In this document: piece after piece, positions 44,628 to 52,595 of the stretch
How positions within the stretch are numbered: position 1 is the first letter of the stretch
Layout of the letters: each line of letters opens with the position of its first letter
From: Deltaproteobacteria bacterium
GTDB lineage: Bacteria; Desulfobacterota; Binatia; HRBIN30; CADEER01
Assembly: GCA_029262455.1 (NCBI GenBank)
Contig: JAJCZJ010000123.1
Span: 62,001-126,000 of the forward strand
Reading direction: 5' to 3'
DNA: 64,000 nt
The notes under the pieces: model-generated
The model's database searches: none
What the model was told of the DNA's origin: nothing
What the model saw: only the letters and a program-made list of their open reading frames with translations
Program-made: the position numbers and the translations under genes

Positions 44628-45028
44628 GGTGCCTCCGGTGAAGACGGGTTCGATTCGAAGAGCCGCTGGCGCGCCAGGATCGGCTCACGCAGGGGAAATC
44701 GACGGAGCCGTCGGACCTCTGGCGCCGTGTACGGTGGGTCGACGACGACGGCGCTCTGGTCGGCGATCAGCCAGTTGAGGAGGTCGGCGAGTCGCTGATC
44801 GGAGAGCGGGGCCTGCGCAACGCCTGGAACGCTTGCCAGATACTCTCGACCTCCGGCGCGGTTGTAGACGGTGCCGACCTCATCGAGTGCCGGGACGACG
44901 TCGGAGCCCGCGCCGTCCATCTTGTGGCATCCCGCGCAATGCAGCACGAAGTCGTCTCGCTCGGCTGCCGACGCCGCAGAAATCGTCGCTGGCAGGAGAG
45001 CGATCAAGGCAAGCTTGCGGGGCGTCAC
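44624..45028 (-). CDS. Periplasmic c-type cytochrome, likely electron acceptor of the amine dehydrogenase
   Basis: 134 residues from GTG 45028, overlapping the mauA stop as GTGA. A signal peptide (A-L-I-A-L-L-P-A-T-I-S-A-A-S-A) precedes the single heme site C-A-G-C-H in the mature protein. Met is present near the heme (K-M-D-G), but a distal axial Met is not obvious; His or another ligand may serve. Its place directly after mauA is where mau or aau clusters carry amicyanin, azurin or a cytochrome, so it probably takes electrons from the quinone cofactor. Confidence 0.85.
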   Translation of the reverse strand: MTPRKLALIALLPATISAASAAERDDFVLHCAGCHKMDGAGSDVVPALDEVGTVYNRAGGREYLASVPGVAQAPLSDQRLADLLNWLIADQSAVVVDPPYTAPEVRRLRRFPLREPILARQRLFESNPSSPEAP

Positions 45029-45576
45029 TTTTCAGGCTGCTCTTCGTCAGCGAGTCCGATGATGAGTGCCGTGGAGCAGTGGTAGATCTGACTGGCGGCG
45101 CCGGCGCACCAGTTGATGTCGTTGCTGCGGTACGGGTGGTAGATCGGCCGGTCGCCTTCGTTGCGGTTGCAGAAACACCGTCCACACATCCCGCGCCCAC
45201 AGCAGTCGTTGTACCAAATCGCGTAGTTTTTGCCGTCGGCTGGATTGCGGCAGGTTCCGATCCACGAAACGGGCGACATCTCGGTGCCGGGCGGGCACGC
45301 GGTTTGGCTGCCGCCGCAGCACGAACACAAGAATCCGTCGATCGAGCAATGGCGCCAGTACTCGCACTTCGTTGGATCGCCTTCGGGTCCTGGCACTCCG
45401 GGTTCGGGCCCGGCCGCGTTGCGCGGCGGGGCTGCGGAGCCGCGGGCGACGGGAAGCAGAGGCAGCAGCGCTGCCCCGGCGATGACGGTGCCGATCTGCG
45501 CGAGGACACCGCGACGTCCGAGGCGCCGCGCCAGGTACCGGGCCGAGTGTTCCATCCAATCGTCGAGCCGGATCAT
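45025..45576 (-). CDS. mauA: Amine dehydrogenase small subunit (TTQ-bearing), MauA/AauA-type
   Basis: 183 residues. A long leader with twin arginines (G-R-R-G-V-L) followed by a hydrophobic stretch suggests Tat export, as for known MauA. The mature part has twelve or more cysteines in the MauA pattern (C-E-Y-W-R-H-C, C-S-C-C-G-G-S, N-D-C-C-G-R-G-M-C-G-R-C). Trp105 (S-W-I-G-T-C) and Trp156 (N-D-I-N-W-C) lie 51 residues apart, the same spacing as Trp57 and Trp108, which form tryptophan tryptophylquinone in Paracoccus MADH. Both precursor residues are intact. Sequence alone does not separate methylamine from aromatic amine dehydrogenase. Confidence 0.93.
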   Translation of the reverse strand: MIRLDDWMEHSARYLARRLGRRGVLAQIGTVIAGAALLPLLPVARGSAAPPRNAAGPEPGVPGPEGDPTKCEYWRHCSIDGFLCSCCGGSQTACPPGTEMSPVSWIGTCRNPADGKNYAIWYNDCCGRGMCGRCFCNRNEGDRPIYHPYRSNDINWCAGAASQIYHCSTALIIGLADEEQPEK

Positions 45577-46193
45577 GCGTTGCCTCCCGTTTGAATGTTG
45601 CTCAGTGGCTCTTCGCGTTTGTCGAGAAACTCCTGAATCGAGGCAACTCCCAGACGTTCCGCTTCAAACAAACTCTCGATGTGCTCCCTGGTGTTGACCA
45701 GTCCCATGGCCCGCAGCACGCCCTGGGCATCGACCAAGACCGCGTAGGGCAGTTTTGCCACCTGGTAACTGATGCCCAAAGTGCTGGAGAGAACGTACGG
45801 GACGTCGTCGAGTCCGTGCTGCGAGACGAAGCGACGGTGTTCGGACGGCTCGCCGTCGCTCGCCAGGATGACCTTGATCGCTGGCGATTCTTGGCGGCCG
45901 ATGCGCAACACGGTCGGCAACAGTGATTCGCACACCGGGCATGTCGGTGAGAGGAAAAAGAGGAGGGTGCGGCCGTTGGTGCCGCCGATTTCGATGTCGT
46001 TGCCCTGTAGTGTCGTCAGTGTTTGGTGCGGCGCCGCTTCGCCGACGCGGAGGCCTTGCTGGGTTGCGAGGGCACCGACGGGTGTCACGCGCTCGTGCAA
46101 AATCCCTATCTGTCGGGTCAGGGCGAGGACGACGAAGCACAACACGACGACGGTGACCCAGAGGAGAATGTTGGAAACGACCAGTGCGTCCAT
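45573..46193 (-). CDS. mauD: MauD, thioredoxin-like maturation factor
   Basis: 206 residues from ATG 46193; in-frame sequence upstream overlaps mauE and is not part of the protein. One N-terminal membrane helix (about residues 6-27) anchors a periplasmic thioredoxin-like domain with C-P-V-C in F-L-S-P-T-C-P-V-C-E and the cis-Pro region K-L-P-Y-A-V-L. In methylotrophs MauD is needed to form the six disulfides of MauA. It overlaps mauA (ATGA) and touches mauE (TGATG). Confidence 0.93.
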   Translation of the reverse strand: MDALVVSNILLWVTVVVLCFVVLALTRQIGILHERVTPVGALATQQGLRVGEAAPHQTLTTLQGNDIEIGGTNGRTLLFFLSPTCPVCESLLPTVLRIGRQESPAIKVILASDGEPSEHRRFVSQHGLDDVPYVLSSTLGISYQVAKLPYAVLVDAQGVLRAMGLVNTREHIESLFEAERLGVASIQEFLDKREEPLSNIQTGGNA

Positions 46194-46786
46194 CACCTTG
46201 CCTGGTGTTGGTGTCGCAGCTTCGCGATGCGAGGCCAGGTTTCGAGTAGATGATTCGTCGATGACCAAAGGAGCGCGAGTGCTGCTGTAAAGGCGAGCGC
46301 ATAGCTCGAATCGAGCCAACTCGTTGGCCTCGTTGCAACCGGGGTGAGTAGGAGGATCGAGGCTGCGAGGAGAAGTCCGTTGCGCACGAGCAGCCACTCG
46401 CTCAGTGATTGGCGGTGTCGAGGACCGAGGCAACCGCAATCGATTTCACGTCGCCCGCGCAACAAGTTGATCGCGATCGCCAACGAGTAAATCGCCAACG
46501 TAGCGATCGCGAGAGCAGCGCCGATTGCGCGGCTCGAGTCACCGAGGAGCAAGGTGGCTGCGATGATCAATTCCGCGACGATCATCACCGGCGACAGCCA
46601 GAGCAAACCCTCGGGTAGGATCCTGTAGTTTTGTACCGTCGCCCGAAAACCGGCGATGTCACGCGCCTTGTGGACTGCTGCAGTGACGAATACCCCCGCC
46701 ACGCAAAGCTCGAGCGCGAGTTGGAAGATCGGATCTTGCACGGCGCTTGCAAGCCATACCGATGCATTCATGCCGGACACATTCAT
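46193..46786 (-). CDS. mauE: MauE, membrane component for amine dehydrogenase maturation
   Basis: 197 residues; ATG 46786 overlaps the mauB stop as ATGA, with ATG 46771 as an alternative. It has four to five membrane helices. The loop D-C-G-C-L-G with a Cys pair is characteristic of MauE/DoxX-like proteins and probably passes electrons to MauD across the membrane. The B-E-D-A gene order matches known mau and aau clusters. Confidence 0.9.
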   Translation of the reverse strand: MNVSGMNASVWLASAVQDPIFQLALELCVAGVFVTAAVHKARDIAGFRATVQNYRILPEGLLWLSPVMIVAELIIAATLLLGDSSRAIGAALAIATLAIYSLAIAINLLRGRREIDCGCLGPRHRQSLSEWLLVRNGLLLAASILLLTPVATRPTSWLDSSYALAFTAALALLWSSTNHLLETWPRIAKLRHQHQAR

Positions 46787-48018
46787 GGCACCACCATGAG
46801 TGCACCGCCGAGACCGGTTTCGTCGAGGTAGCGGAGAAACTCTCCGGTCTTTGCATCAAAAACTCCGGCCGCGCCGGTCTCGCGATGGCGCATGAACAGC
46901 AGCGGGTTCGCGTCCCGGGTGACGACCACGCTATGGACGCCGGGGCTCGGGATGACGTAGCGCATTGCGGCGGCCGCGTAACTCGTTGGATCGACTCCAC
47001 CCATGCGGATCAGGAACGCCGCGAGAAGGGCCGGCGGGTCGATCGTCTGAACTCGCTTTTGCGACTTGGTATCGTACACCCACACGGCGCTGCCGGCCTC
47101 CTTGTGAGTCCCTTTCGTCCCCTGGTGCACGGCTGAGAAGAGTCGGGAGGACGGTGCGTGGAGAGCGAGGTGTTGTTGGCCTCCGATGCGCCAGGAGTCA
47201 GCGCGTTCGGCGTCGGAAAACAGGGACCAGCGTTTCTCCAGTCGCGGACGTTCGCCAGAGAAGTCGATCTCGTGGAGGTATCCTTCGAAGGAGGCAAAGG
47301 ACCAGCGCGTGCCGTCGCGAACACCTTTCTCGGTCAGCGGATCTTCGATCACGTCGAAAAACGGCTCGCTGTTGGTGAGGCTCTGTTTGCTTCCCTCGGG
47401 GCTGAGCTCGACCAAGAGAGCCGTCCCGTCGCCGCACAGCATGCCGAAGCGGCGCGGGCCGACCGGGTAGACCAGGGCGCATCCGGCGGTCGTGATTTCC
47501 TCGACGAAGGTCCGCGCCTCGAGGTCGATGACCGAGACGGAGTTGGCGGGCTCCTGATTGAAGACGACGAGAAAGCGCTGCTCGTCCGTGAGGGCGGCCA
47601 GGGCGAGTCCGTGTCCGACGTCGGCCGTGCGCGCGGGGATCTCGACCTCGCCGATTACCTTCAGCGACGTTGAGTCGTAGATCGTGACGAAGTCTTTGCG
47701 GATACCGCGACTGCCTCGCGAGTAGAACGTCTCCAGAACGTAGGTTTCGCCGCGCTGTCGCGAAATCAGTGGATGACGCCCGGTGAGGCTGCCGGAGGCG
47801 TCGATCATACCGAGGACGGTGCCGGAGTCCGCGTCGAACAGCTTCGCATGGCGAAACAAGGGCTCGTTGAGCCAAACCCAGTGGTCTGCGAAGGCATGTG
47901 GCAGGGTCAGCGAGCGGCCGACTTCGTCGGGAGGCACGTCCTCGGCGCTGGCGCCATCGGCATTCCTGGCGTGGGCCGTGCTGAGGAGTAGTGTCAGAGC
48001 GATCGCGAAGCGCAGCAT
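46783..48018 (-). CDS. mauB: Amine dehydrogenase large subunit, MauB/AauB-type
   Basis: 411 residues with a signal peptide (L-R-F-A-I-A-L-T-L-L-L-S-T-A-H-A). The mature protein is a seven-bladed propeller with MauB landmarks: V-W-L-N-E-P near residue 48, R-G-x-R-x-D-F-V-T-I-Y-D near 107, H-G-L-A-L-A and V-H-Q-G-T-K-G-T-H-K near 290. With MauA it forms the alpha2beta2 periplasmic enzyme that oxidises primary amines to aldehydes and ammonia. First gene of the mauBEDA-cytochrome-acyl-CoA synthetase operon. No mauF or mauG is in the window. Confidence 0.93.
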   Translation of the reverse strand: MLRFAIALTLLLSTAHARNADGASAEDVPPDEVGRSLTLPHAFADHWVWLNEPLFRHAKLFDADSGTVLGMIDASGSLTGRHPLISRQRGETYVLETFYSRGSRGIRKDFVTIYDSTSLKVIGEVEIPARTADVGHGLALAALTDEQRFLVVFNQEPANSVSVIDLEARTFVEEITTAGCALVYPVGPRRFGMLCGDGTALLVELSPEGSKQSLTNSEPFFDVIEDPLTEKGVRDGTRWSFASFEGYLHEIDFSGERPRLEKRWSLFSDAERADSWRIGGQQHLALHAPSSRLFSAVHQGTKGTHKEAGSAVWVYDTKSQKRVQTIDPPALLAAFLIRMGGVDPTSYAAAAMRYVIPSPGVHSVVVTRDANPLLFMRHRETGAAGVFDAKTGEFLRYLDETGLGGALMVVP

Positions 48019-48126
48019 CTCGCGTCGTTTCTAACCCGGAAGAGTGCCCTGGGCCAAACGGAGTATGCTTTTGAGGACCGTTCGGTAGTAAGGATTGAAC
48101 TTTGGAGACAGGGCAGGAGGGATCGA

Positions 48127-48903
48127 TTGGGTTGGATACGTAACTGGCGGCGCCGCAAGGTTCGCAGCAGGCCATTTCCGGTGGAGTGGATTGGCATGAT
48201 TCGAGAACACAGCCAATTCCTCGATGAAATCCCAACGCCACTCGTAGCGAAGTTCCAGGGCGACCTGCTGGTTTTCGAGGAAGAGAAGGAATTCTTCGGC
48301 GCTGGTGGATTCGAGGTGACCGAAGAGGTTCGCGTGGTGATCTCGGCGGCCGCGGTCCGTCTGGTGCTGCACCTCGACGTCTCGTACTTCGATCGTGTGT
48401 CCGAAATCGTCGTCTACCCCTCGGCGTATGTGCATCCGGACCACGACGGCGTGATCCTCGGCCAGGTGAGCGATTGGCATGCGGTTGTGCTTGCCTGGGA
48501 CGCGGTGGTCTCGGGTTTGCGGAACGCGCGCGACGGGCACGATACAGCGACCCACGAATTCGCCCATGTACTCGATCGCGGCAGCGGCGCTTTCGACGGC
48601 ACACCGATTCTGCGGGCGCGCGAGGACTATGGTCCGTGGGCGAGAGTGCTCAGCGAACACTTTCTGCGTCTTCGCAACGGTGGGCGACGGCATCGTCGGC
48701 TCTTGCGCGAGTATGCGAAGACGAATGAAGCCGAGTTTTTCGCCGTCGCTACCGAGACGTTCTTCGAAAAGCCGAGAGTGATGCGAAGACGGGCGCCGGA
48801 GCTCTATGGGGAGTTGCAGAAGTTCTACGGTGCGGATCCCGCGTCCGTACGCGACGCACAACTCGAACGCGACGGGCGCGATCGGGACGATCGGAACGAT
48901 TGA
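48127..48903 (+). CDS. MtfA-family zinc peptidase
   Basis: 258 residues from TTG 48127, with GGAGGG five bases upstream. H-E-F-A-H after T-A-T provides the HExxH zinc site, and the downstream N-E-A-E-F-F-A-V-A-T-E-T-F-F provides the third ligand Glu, both as in M90-family MtfA (DgsA anti-repressor). The Y-P-S-A-Y region also fits. Length matches the family (about 250-270). It is divergent from the mau operon with a 108-base gap. Cytosolic; E. coli MtfA acts on the Mlc repressor, but no Mlc homologue is visible here. Confidence 0.88.
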   Translation: MGWIRNWRRRKVRSRPFPVEWIGMIREHSQFLDEIPTPLVAKFQGDLLVFEEEKEFFGAGGFEVTEEVRVVISAAAVRLVLHLDVSYFDRVSEIVVYPSAYVHPDHDGVILGQVSDWHAVVLAWDAVVSGLRNARDGHDTATHEFAHVLDRGSGAFDGTPILRAREDYGPWARVLSEHFLRLRNGGRRHRRLLREYAKTNEAEFFAVATETFFEKPRVMRRRAPELYGELQKFYGADPASVRDAQLERDGRDRDDRND

Positions 48904-48998
48904 CGAAGAGGGCGATCGGGCCAACGAACGTGGCAACGCTGCGCTTCTCGGTGTAGTGGAGGCATGCTACTTCGATTCGATTGCCGAGGAGTTGTGAA

Positions 48999-49556
48999 AT
49001 GACACAGGGACTTCAACTGAGTATGTCCGAGCTCGAATCTGGGCTCGATGAAGTGCGCGGGGCGCCACGTGACGAGGGGACGGTACGGATGATCGTTCGC
49101 CGCCCCAACGTCGACCAGCGCGAGGTGCTCGAGCAAGGCGATCTGGATCTCGAAGTCGGTCTTGTCGGTGATAATTGGAAAGCGCGCGGCTTTCGCAAGA
49201 CCGCGGACGGATCGGCTCACCCCGATATGCAGCTGAACGTCATGAATGCCCGCGCCACTGCGCTGGTGGCACAAGATCCGTCGCGCTGGCCGCTGGCCGG
49301 CGATCAGCTGTACATCGATCTAGATCTGAGCGGTGAGAACCTCCCTGCGGGAACGCGGTTAGCGATTGGTTCGGCAATCATCGAGGTAACACCGGAGCCG
49401 CACACCGGTTGCAGCAAGTTTGTTGCGCGATTTGGTGCTGATGCGATGAAGTTCGTGAACTCTCCGGTCGGCCGCGAACTAAACTTGCGTGGGATTTGTG
49501 CGAAGGTGGTGGCACCGGGTACGGTTCGCGTCGGTGACACTGTGAAAAAGGCTTGA
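48999..49556 (+). CDS. MOSC-domain protein
   Basis: 185 residues from ATG 48999, set by GAGGAG at 48986-48991. The C-terminal two-thirds is a MOSC fold, with G-D-Q-L-Y-I-D-L-D-L-S-G-E-N-L, a conserved Cys in P-H-T-G-C-S-K-F, and R-G-I-C-A-K-V-V-A-P-G-x-V-R-V-G-D. The Cys is the residue usually ligating or carrying sulfur/molybdenum cofactor in MOSC proteins. The partner reductase is not adjacent, so the substrate is unknown. It lies between the MtfA-like and esterase genes on one strand. Confidence 0.85.
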   Translation: MTQGLQLSMSELESGLDEVRGAPRDEGTVRMIVRRPNVDQREVLEQGDLDLEVGLVGDNWKARGFRKTADGSAHPDMQLNVMNARATALVAQDPSRWPLAGDQLYIDLDLSGENLPAGTRLAIGSAIIEVTPEPHTGCSKFVARFGADAMKFVNSPVGRELNLRGICAKVVAPGTVRVGDTVKKA

Positions 49557-49605
49557 GCGTCCGTTGCGGTTGACCTTTGCGGCACGATCAGGGCAGGAAG
49601 TCGGT

Positions 49606-50463
49606 ATGACCAAAAAGATGGCTTTCGCGGTGCTCGTGTGCGCGCTAATCGGATGCGGTGGGGACGATGATGCGAACCTTTGTGTTGCAACGGATGGGGT
49701 GTCTGGAACCCGCTCTCTGACGATCGAGTCCTCGGGTCTGCAGCGGACCCTGCTGATGACAGTACCGGAGTCGGCTCTGACTGGACGCCCAGTTCCGTTG
49801 GTGCTCGTGTATCATGGGGTTTTTGCCGATGGGCCAGCCATCCAGACTCTGACGAGCTTCGACGAGAAAGCCGACGACGAAGGCTTCATCACGGTTGCAG
49901 CGGACGGTGTCGAGCGATCCTGGAATGCCGGGCTTTGCTGTGACCCGGCGATGACGATGGAGATCGACGACGTGTTGTTCGCTCGCGATATCGTGGCCGC
50001 GGTCGAGAACGAGTACTGTATTGATCGGCGCCGCGTCTTTGCGACGGGTTTTTCGAACGGTGCAGCGATGGTGTTTCGCCTGATGTGCGAAGCGAGTGAT
50101 CTGTTTACTGCGTTCGCTCCCGTGGCGGGTTCTGTCGCTCTCTTCCCATGCGAGCCGTCCGAGCCCCGACCGATCGAGATCATCAACAATGTCGACGATC
50201 AGGTTGTGCCTTTGACCTTGGGGGAGGACTTGTCGTTTCCCCAAGCGCTCATCTGGAATGACTGCGGCGAAGAGCTGGTCAACGAGATGCCCGCCGCGAC
50301 GGCGAATTGCCGGGTCGCGCCGCAATGTGCCGCCGGAGTGCGCACGGCGTTTTGTACGATCGATGGCTTGAACCATGTCTGGCCCGGCGGGCCCACGGAC
50401 CCGGATGGCGTCTTTTCCGCGACGGACCACATTTGGGAGTTCTTTGCGGCGGTACCTTTCTAA
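49606..50463 (+). CDS. LpqC/PHB-depolymerase-like esterase lipoprotein
   Basis: 285 residues from ATG 49606. A lipobox-like L-I-G-C near residue 16 suggests a lipoprotein. The alpha/beta-hydrolase fold has V-L-V-Y-H-G-V near 66, nucleophile Ser in G-F-S-N-G-A, Asp in N-N-V-D-D-Q-V, and His in L-N-H-V-W-P-G. This is the family of polyhydroxybutyrate depolymerases and feruloyl esterases (LpqC). Two Cys pairs probably form disulfides. The stop overlaps the convergent SDR stop. Confidence 0.9.
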   Translation: MTKKMAFAVLVCALIGCGGDDDANLCVATDGVSGTRSLTIESSGLQRTLLMTVPESALTGRPVPLVLVYHGVFADGPAIQTLTSFDEKADDEGFITVAADGVERSWNAGLCCDPAMTMEIDDVLFARDIVAAVENEYCIDRRRVFATGFSNGAAMVFRLMCEASDLFTAFAPVAGSVALFPCEPSEPRPIEIINNVDDQVVPLTLGEDLSFPQALIWNDCGEELVNEMPAATANCRVAPQCAAGVRTAFCTIDGLNHVWPGGPTDPDGVFSATDHIWEFFAAVPF

Positions 50464-51353
50464 GGCTTCGCTGCGGGCAATCCTGCAACTATGCGTTCGC
50501 TCTCTTCCCAGAGTCGCAGAGCGTCTTCGTCGTTCTGAGCGAAACTCTTCGGCCACTTTGGCTTATTGTTGTAAAAGTACTGACCGCTGACGCCGTCTAC
50601 CTCGGGTGAAGTGCAGAGATGGATCGCTGTTTCAGCGCCCTTCTCGTTCGATCGAGCGAACGGCCGCAAACCGCGCATCAGCATCTTCGCGAAGACGCCG
50701 TTGTTGACGGCGAGATCGCTACCGACGAAGCCGGGGTGAAACGAGTTTGCCGTGACCCCGGTGCCCTCTAGCCGCCGCGCCAACTCGCGGGTGAAGAGAA
50801 TGTTCGCGAGCTTGGACTTCGCGTAGACCTTCATGACGGCGTAGTTCTGCCGATTTTGTAGATCGTCGAAGTCGAGTCTTCCGCCCGAGTAGGCGTGAGC
50901 GCCGGATGCCGTGCTGACGATCCGCGCCGGCGCGCTCTCGATCATTCGTTCGAGAAGAAGGGTGGTGAGCAGGTAGTAGGCGAGGTGGTTGATCGCGAAC
51001 GTTGCTTCGAAACCGTCAACCGTTTCTTCGCGGTTGAGCATGACGACTCCCGCGTTGTTGAAGAGCACATGCAGGGGACGTCCGCCGGCCAAAAACTCCG
51101 CCGCCAGGTTGCGAATGTCGTCGAGCGACGCGAGGTCGGCGATCATGACCTCGATGTTCGGGTTGCCGGTCTTTTCAGTGATTTCACGTGCTGTCGCCTG
51201 GGCTTTTTCCGGGTTGCGGGCGACCAGGATGACGGTTGGCCCGGTCGCGGCGATTGCTGTTGCTGCGGCTTTTCCGATGCCGCTGGTGGCTCCGGTCACC
51301 ATACAGATCTTGCCGGATAGGTCAGACGTTTGGCTGTCCGCGATTTTGCTCAT
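50460..51353 (-). CDS. Short-chain dehydrogenase, retinol-dehydrogenase-like
   Basis: 297 residues. Intact SDR motifs: T-G-A-T-S-G-I-G for NAD(P), N-N-A-G-V, Ser in S-T-A-S-G, and catalytic Y-A-K-S-K. Arg in V-A-R-N after the second beta strand favours NADP(H). The length and the D-D-L-Q-N-R-Q-N-Y segment match the WWOX/retinol dehydrogenase-like group. It is divergent from the homocysteine methyltransferase-family gene (266-base gap). Substrate unknown. Confidence 0.92.
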   Translation of the reverse strand: MSKIADSQTSDLSGKICMVTGATSGIGKAAATAIAATGPTVILVARNPEKAQATAREITEKTGNPNIEVMIADLASLDDIRNLAAEFLAGGRPLHVLFNNAGVVMLNREETVDGFEATFAINHLAYYLLTTLLLERMIESAPARIVSTASGAHAYSGGRLDFDDLQNRQNYAVMKVYAKSKLANILFTRELARRLEGTGVTANSFHPGFVGSDLAVNNGVFAKMLMRGLRPFARSNEKGAETAIHLCTSPEVDGVSGQYFYNNKPKWPKSFAQNDEDALRLWEESERIVAGLPAAKP

Positions 51354-51619
51354 GATGCCTGCAGATCTGATTTACTAGTGAAAAGTCAAGGGCTTGTGGG
51401 CGGTGTGTTGGAGGATCCGGCTGCTTAGCGAGATTAGCAGAGGCGACATTCCGTGGGACTCCGTCTCCGTGAATTTCCCTATCGACAGGTCGTGAGCCGT
51501 TTTGGCACGCTCGTTGTAACAGTGAATACGAGCAGTCGATTCGGCTGCCGATGCATCTGTTCGTCGTGGCGGCTCGTAGTTAGGGCAAGACACGTTGACG
51601 ACTCACAAGGAGGTGCCCG

Positions 51620-52567
51620 ATGGCACGTTACCGAGAGAACCTACCGCAACTGAGCGACAAACTGTTCCTGACCGACGGCGGAGTCGAGACCACTCTTTAC
51701 TTTCGTGAGAAGCTCGAGTTTCCCGACATGGCGGCGTTTCTTCTGATGCGAGACGAAGGCCAGGCGGCGACTGCGCGTCGTTGTCTGGCGGAGTACGCTG
51801 AGGTGGCGGTCCAGCAACGGGTTGGCCTGATCATCGAGACACTTACATGGCGCGCCAGCGCTGATTGGGGTCTCAAGCTCGGTTACACTCAAGAGGAGTT
51901 GGCGGCGGCAAATCGCGCATGTGTTCAACTCGTGGAGTCAATTCGCGACGAGTACGAAAACGCCGATACCCCGATCGTTATCAGCGGTTGCCTCGGACCA
52001 CGAGGCGACGGATACGATCCGTCGCACCGTATGACCACAGCCGAGGCCGAGCGTTACCATACGCGGCAGATTCAGACCTTGCGCGATAGCGGTGTCGATA
52101 TGATTGCTGCCCTGACCCTCAACTACCTCGAGGAAGCGATCGGGATCGCGCACGCGGCTACGAAGGCCGAGATGCCGTTTGCGCTTTCGTTCACGGTCGA
52201 GACCGATGGGACGTTGCCAACAGGTGAGTCGTTGCTCGATATGATCGAAGCCGTCGACGCGGCGACCAATACGGCGCCCGCCTACTATATGATCAACTGT
52301 GCGCATCCAACGCACTTCGGGCATGTCTTGCAGCCCGGTGACCCCCGTGTTGAGCGAATTCGCGGCCTGCGCGCCAACTCTTCGAAGCGCAGTCATGCAG
52401 AGCTCGACGAAGCGCCAGAGCTCGACGAAGGGAATCCCGTGGAACTTGGCGAGCAGTATCTCGAGCTCAAGCGACGGTTGCCGCAGCTCAATGTCCTTGG
52501 CGGCTGCTGTGGCACCGATCCACGGCATGTTCGAGAGATCGGCAAAGCCTGCGCCGGGGCGTTTTAG
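51620..52567 (+). CDS. Homocysteine S-methyltransferase family protein
   Basis: 315 residues; AAGGAGG-like sequence precedes ATG 51620. TIM-barrel family motifs: L-T-D-G-G-V-E-T near residue 17, T-L-T-W-R-A near 77, Cys in M-I-N-C-A-H-P near 222, and the G-G-C-C-G-T-D zinc motif near 295. These three Cys bind zinc and activate homocysteine or another thiol. It is a short, B12-independent type, so the methyl donor could be S-methylmethionine, betaine or other. Confidence 0.93.
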   Translation: MARYRENLPQLSDKLFLTDGGVETTLYFREKLEFPDMAAFLLMRDEGQAATARRCLAEYAEVAVQQRVGLIIETLTWRASADWGLKLGYTQEELAAANRACVQLVESIRDEYENADTPIVISGCLGPRGDGYDPSHRMTTAEAERYHTRQIQTLRDSGVDMIAALTLNYLEEAIGIAHAATKAEMPFALSFTVETDGTLPTGESLLDMIEAVDAATNTAPAYYMINCAHPTHFGHVLQPGDPRVERIRGLRANSSKRSHAELDEAPELDEGNPVELGEQYLELKRRLPQLNVLGGCCGTDPRHVREIGKACAGAF

Positions 52568-52595
52568 CGGCCCGGCCGCCGGCTGCCACGAGATA

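Noticed and set aside
43113-48018. Full methylotrophy island
   Set aside because: mauF, mauG and formaldehyde oxidation genes are not in the window, so only the amine dehydrogenase operon itself can be claimed.
47198-48604. 468-codon minus-strand frame across mauB and the MtfA-like gene
   Set aside because: Arg/Pro-rich shadow crossing two well-supported genes.
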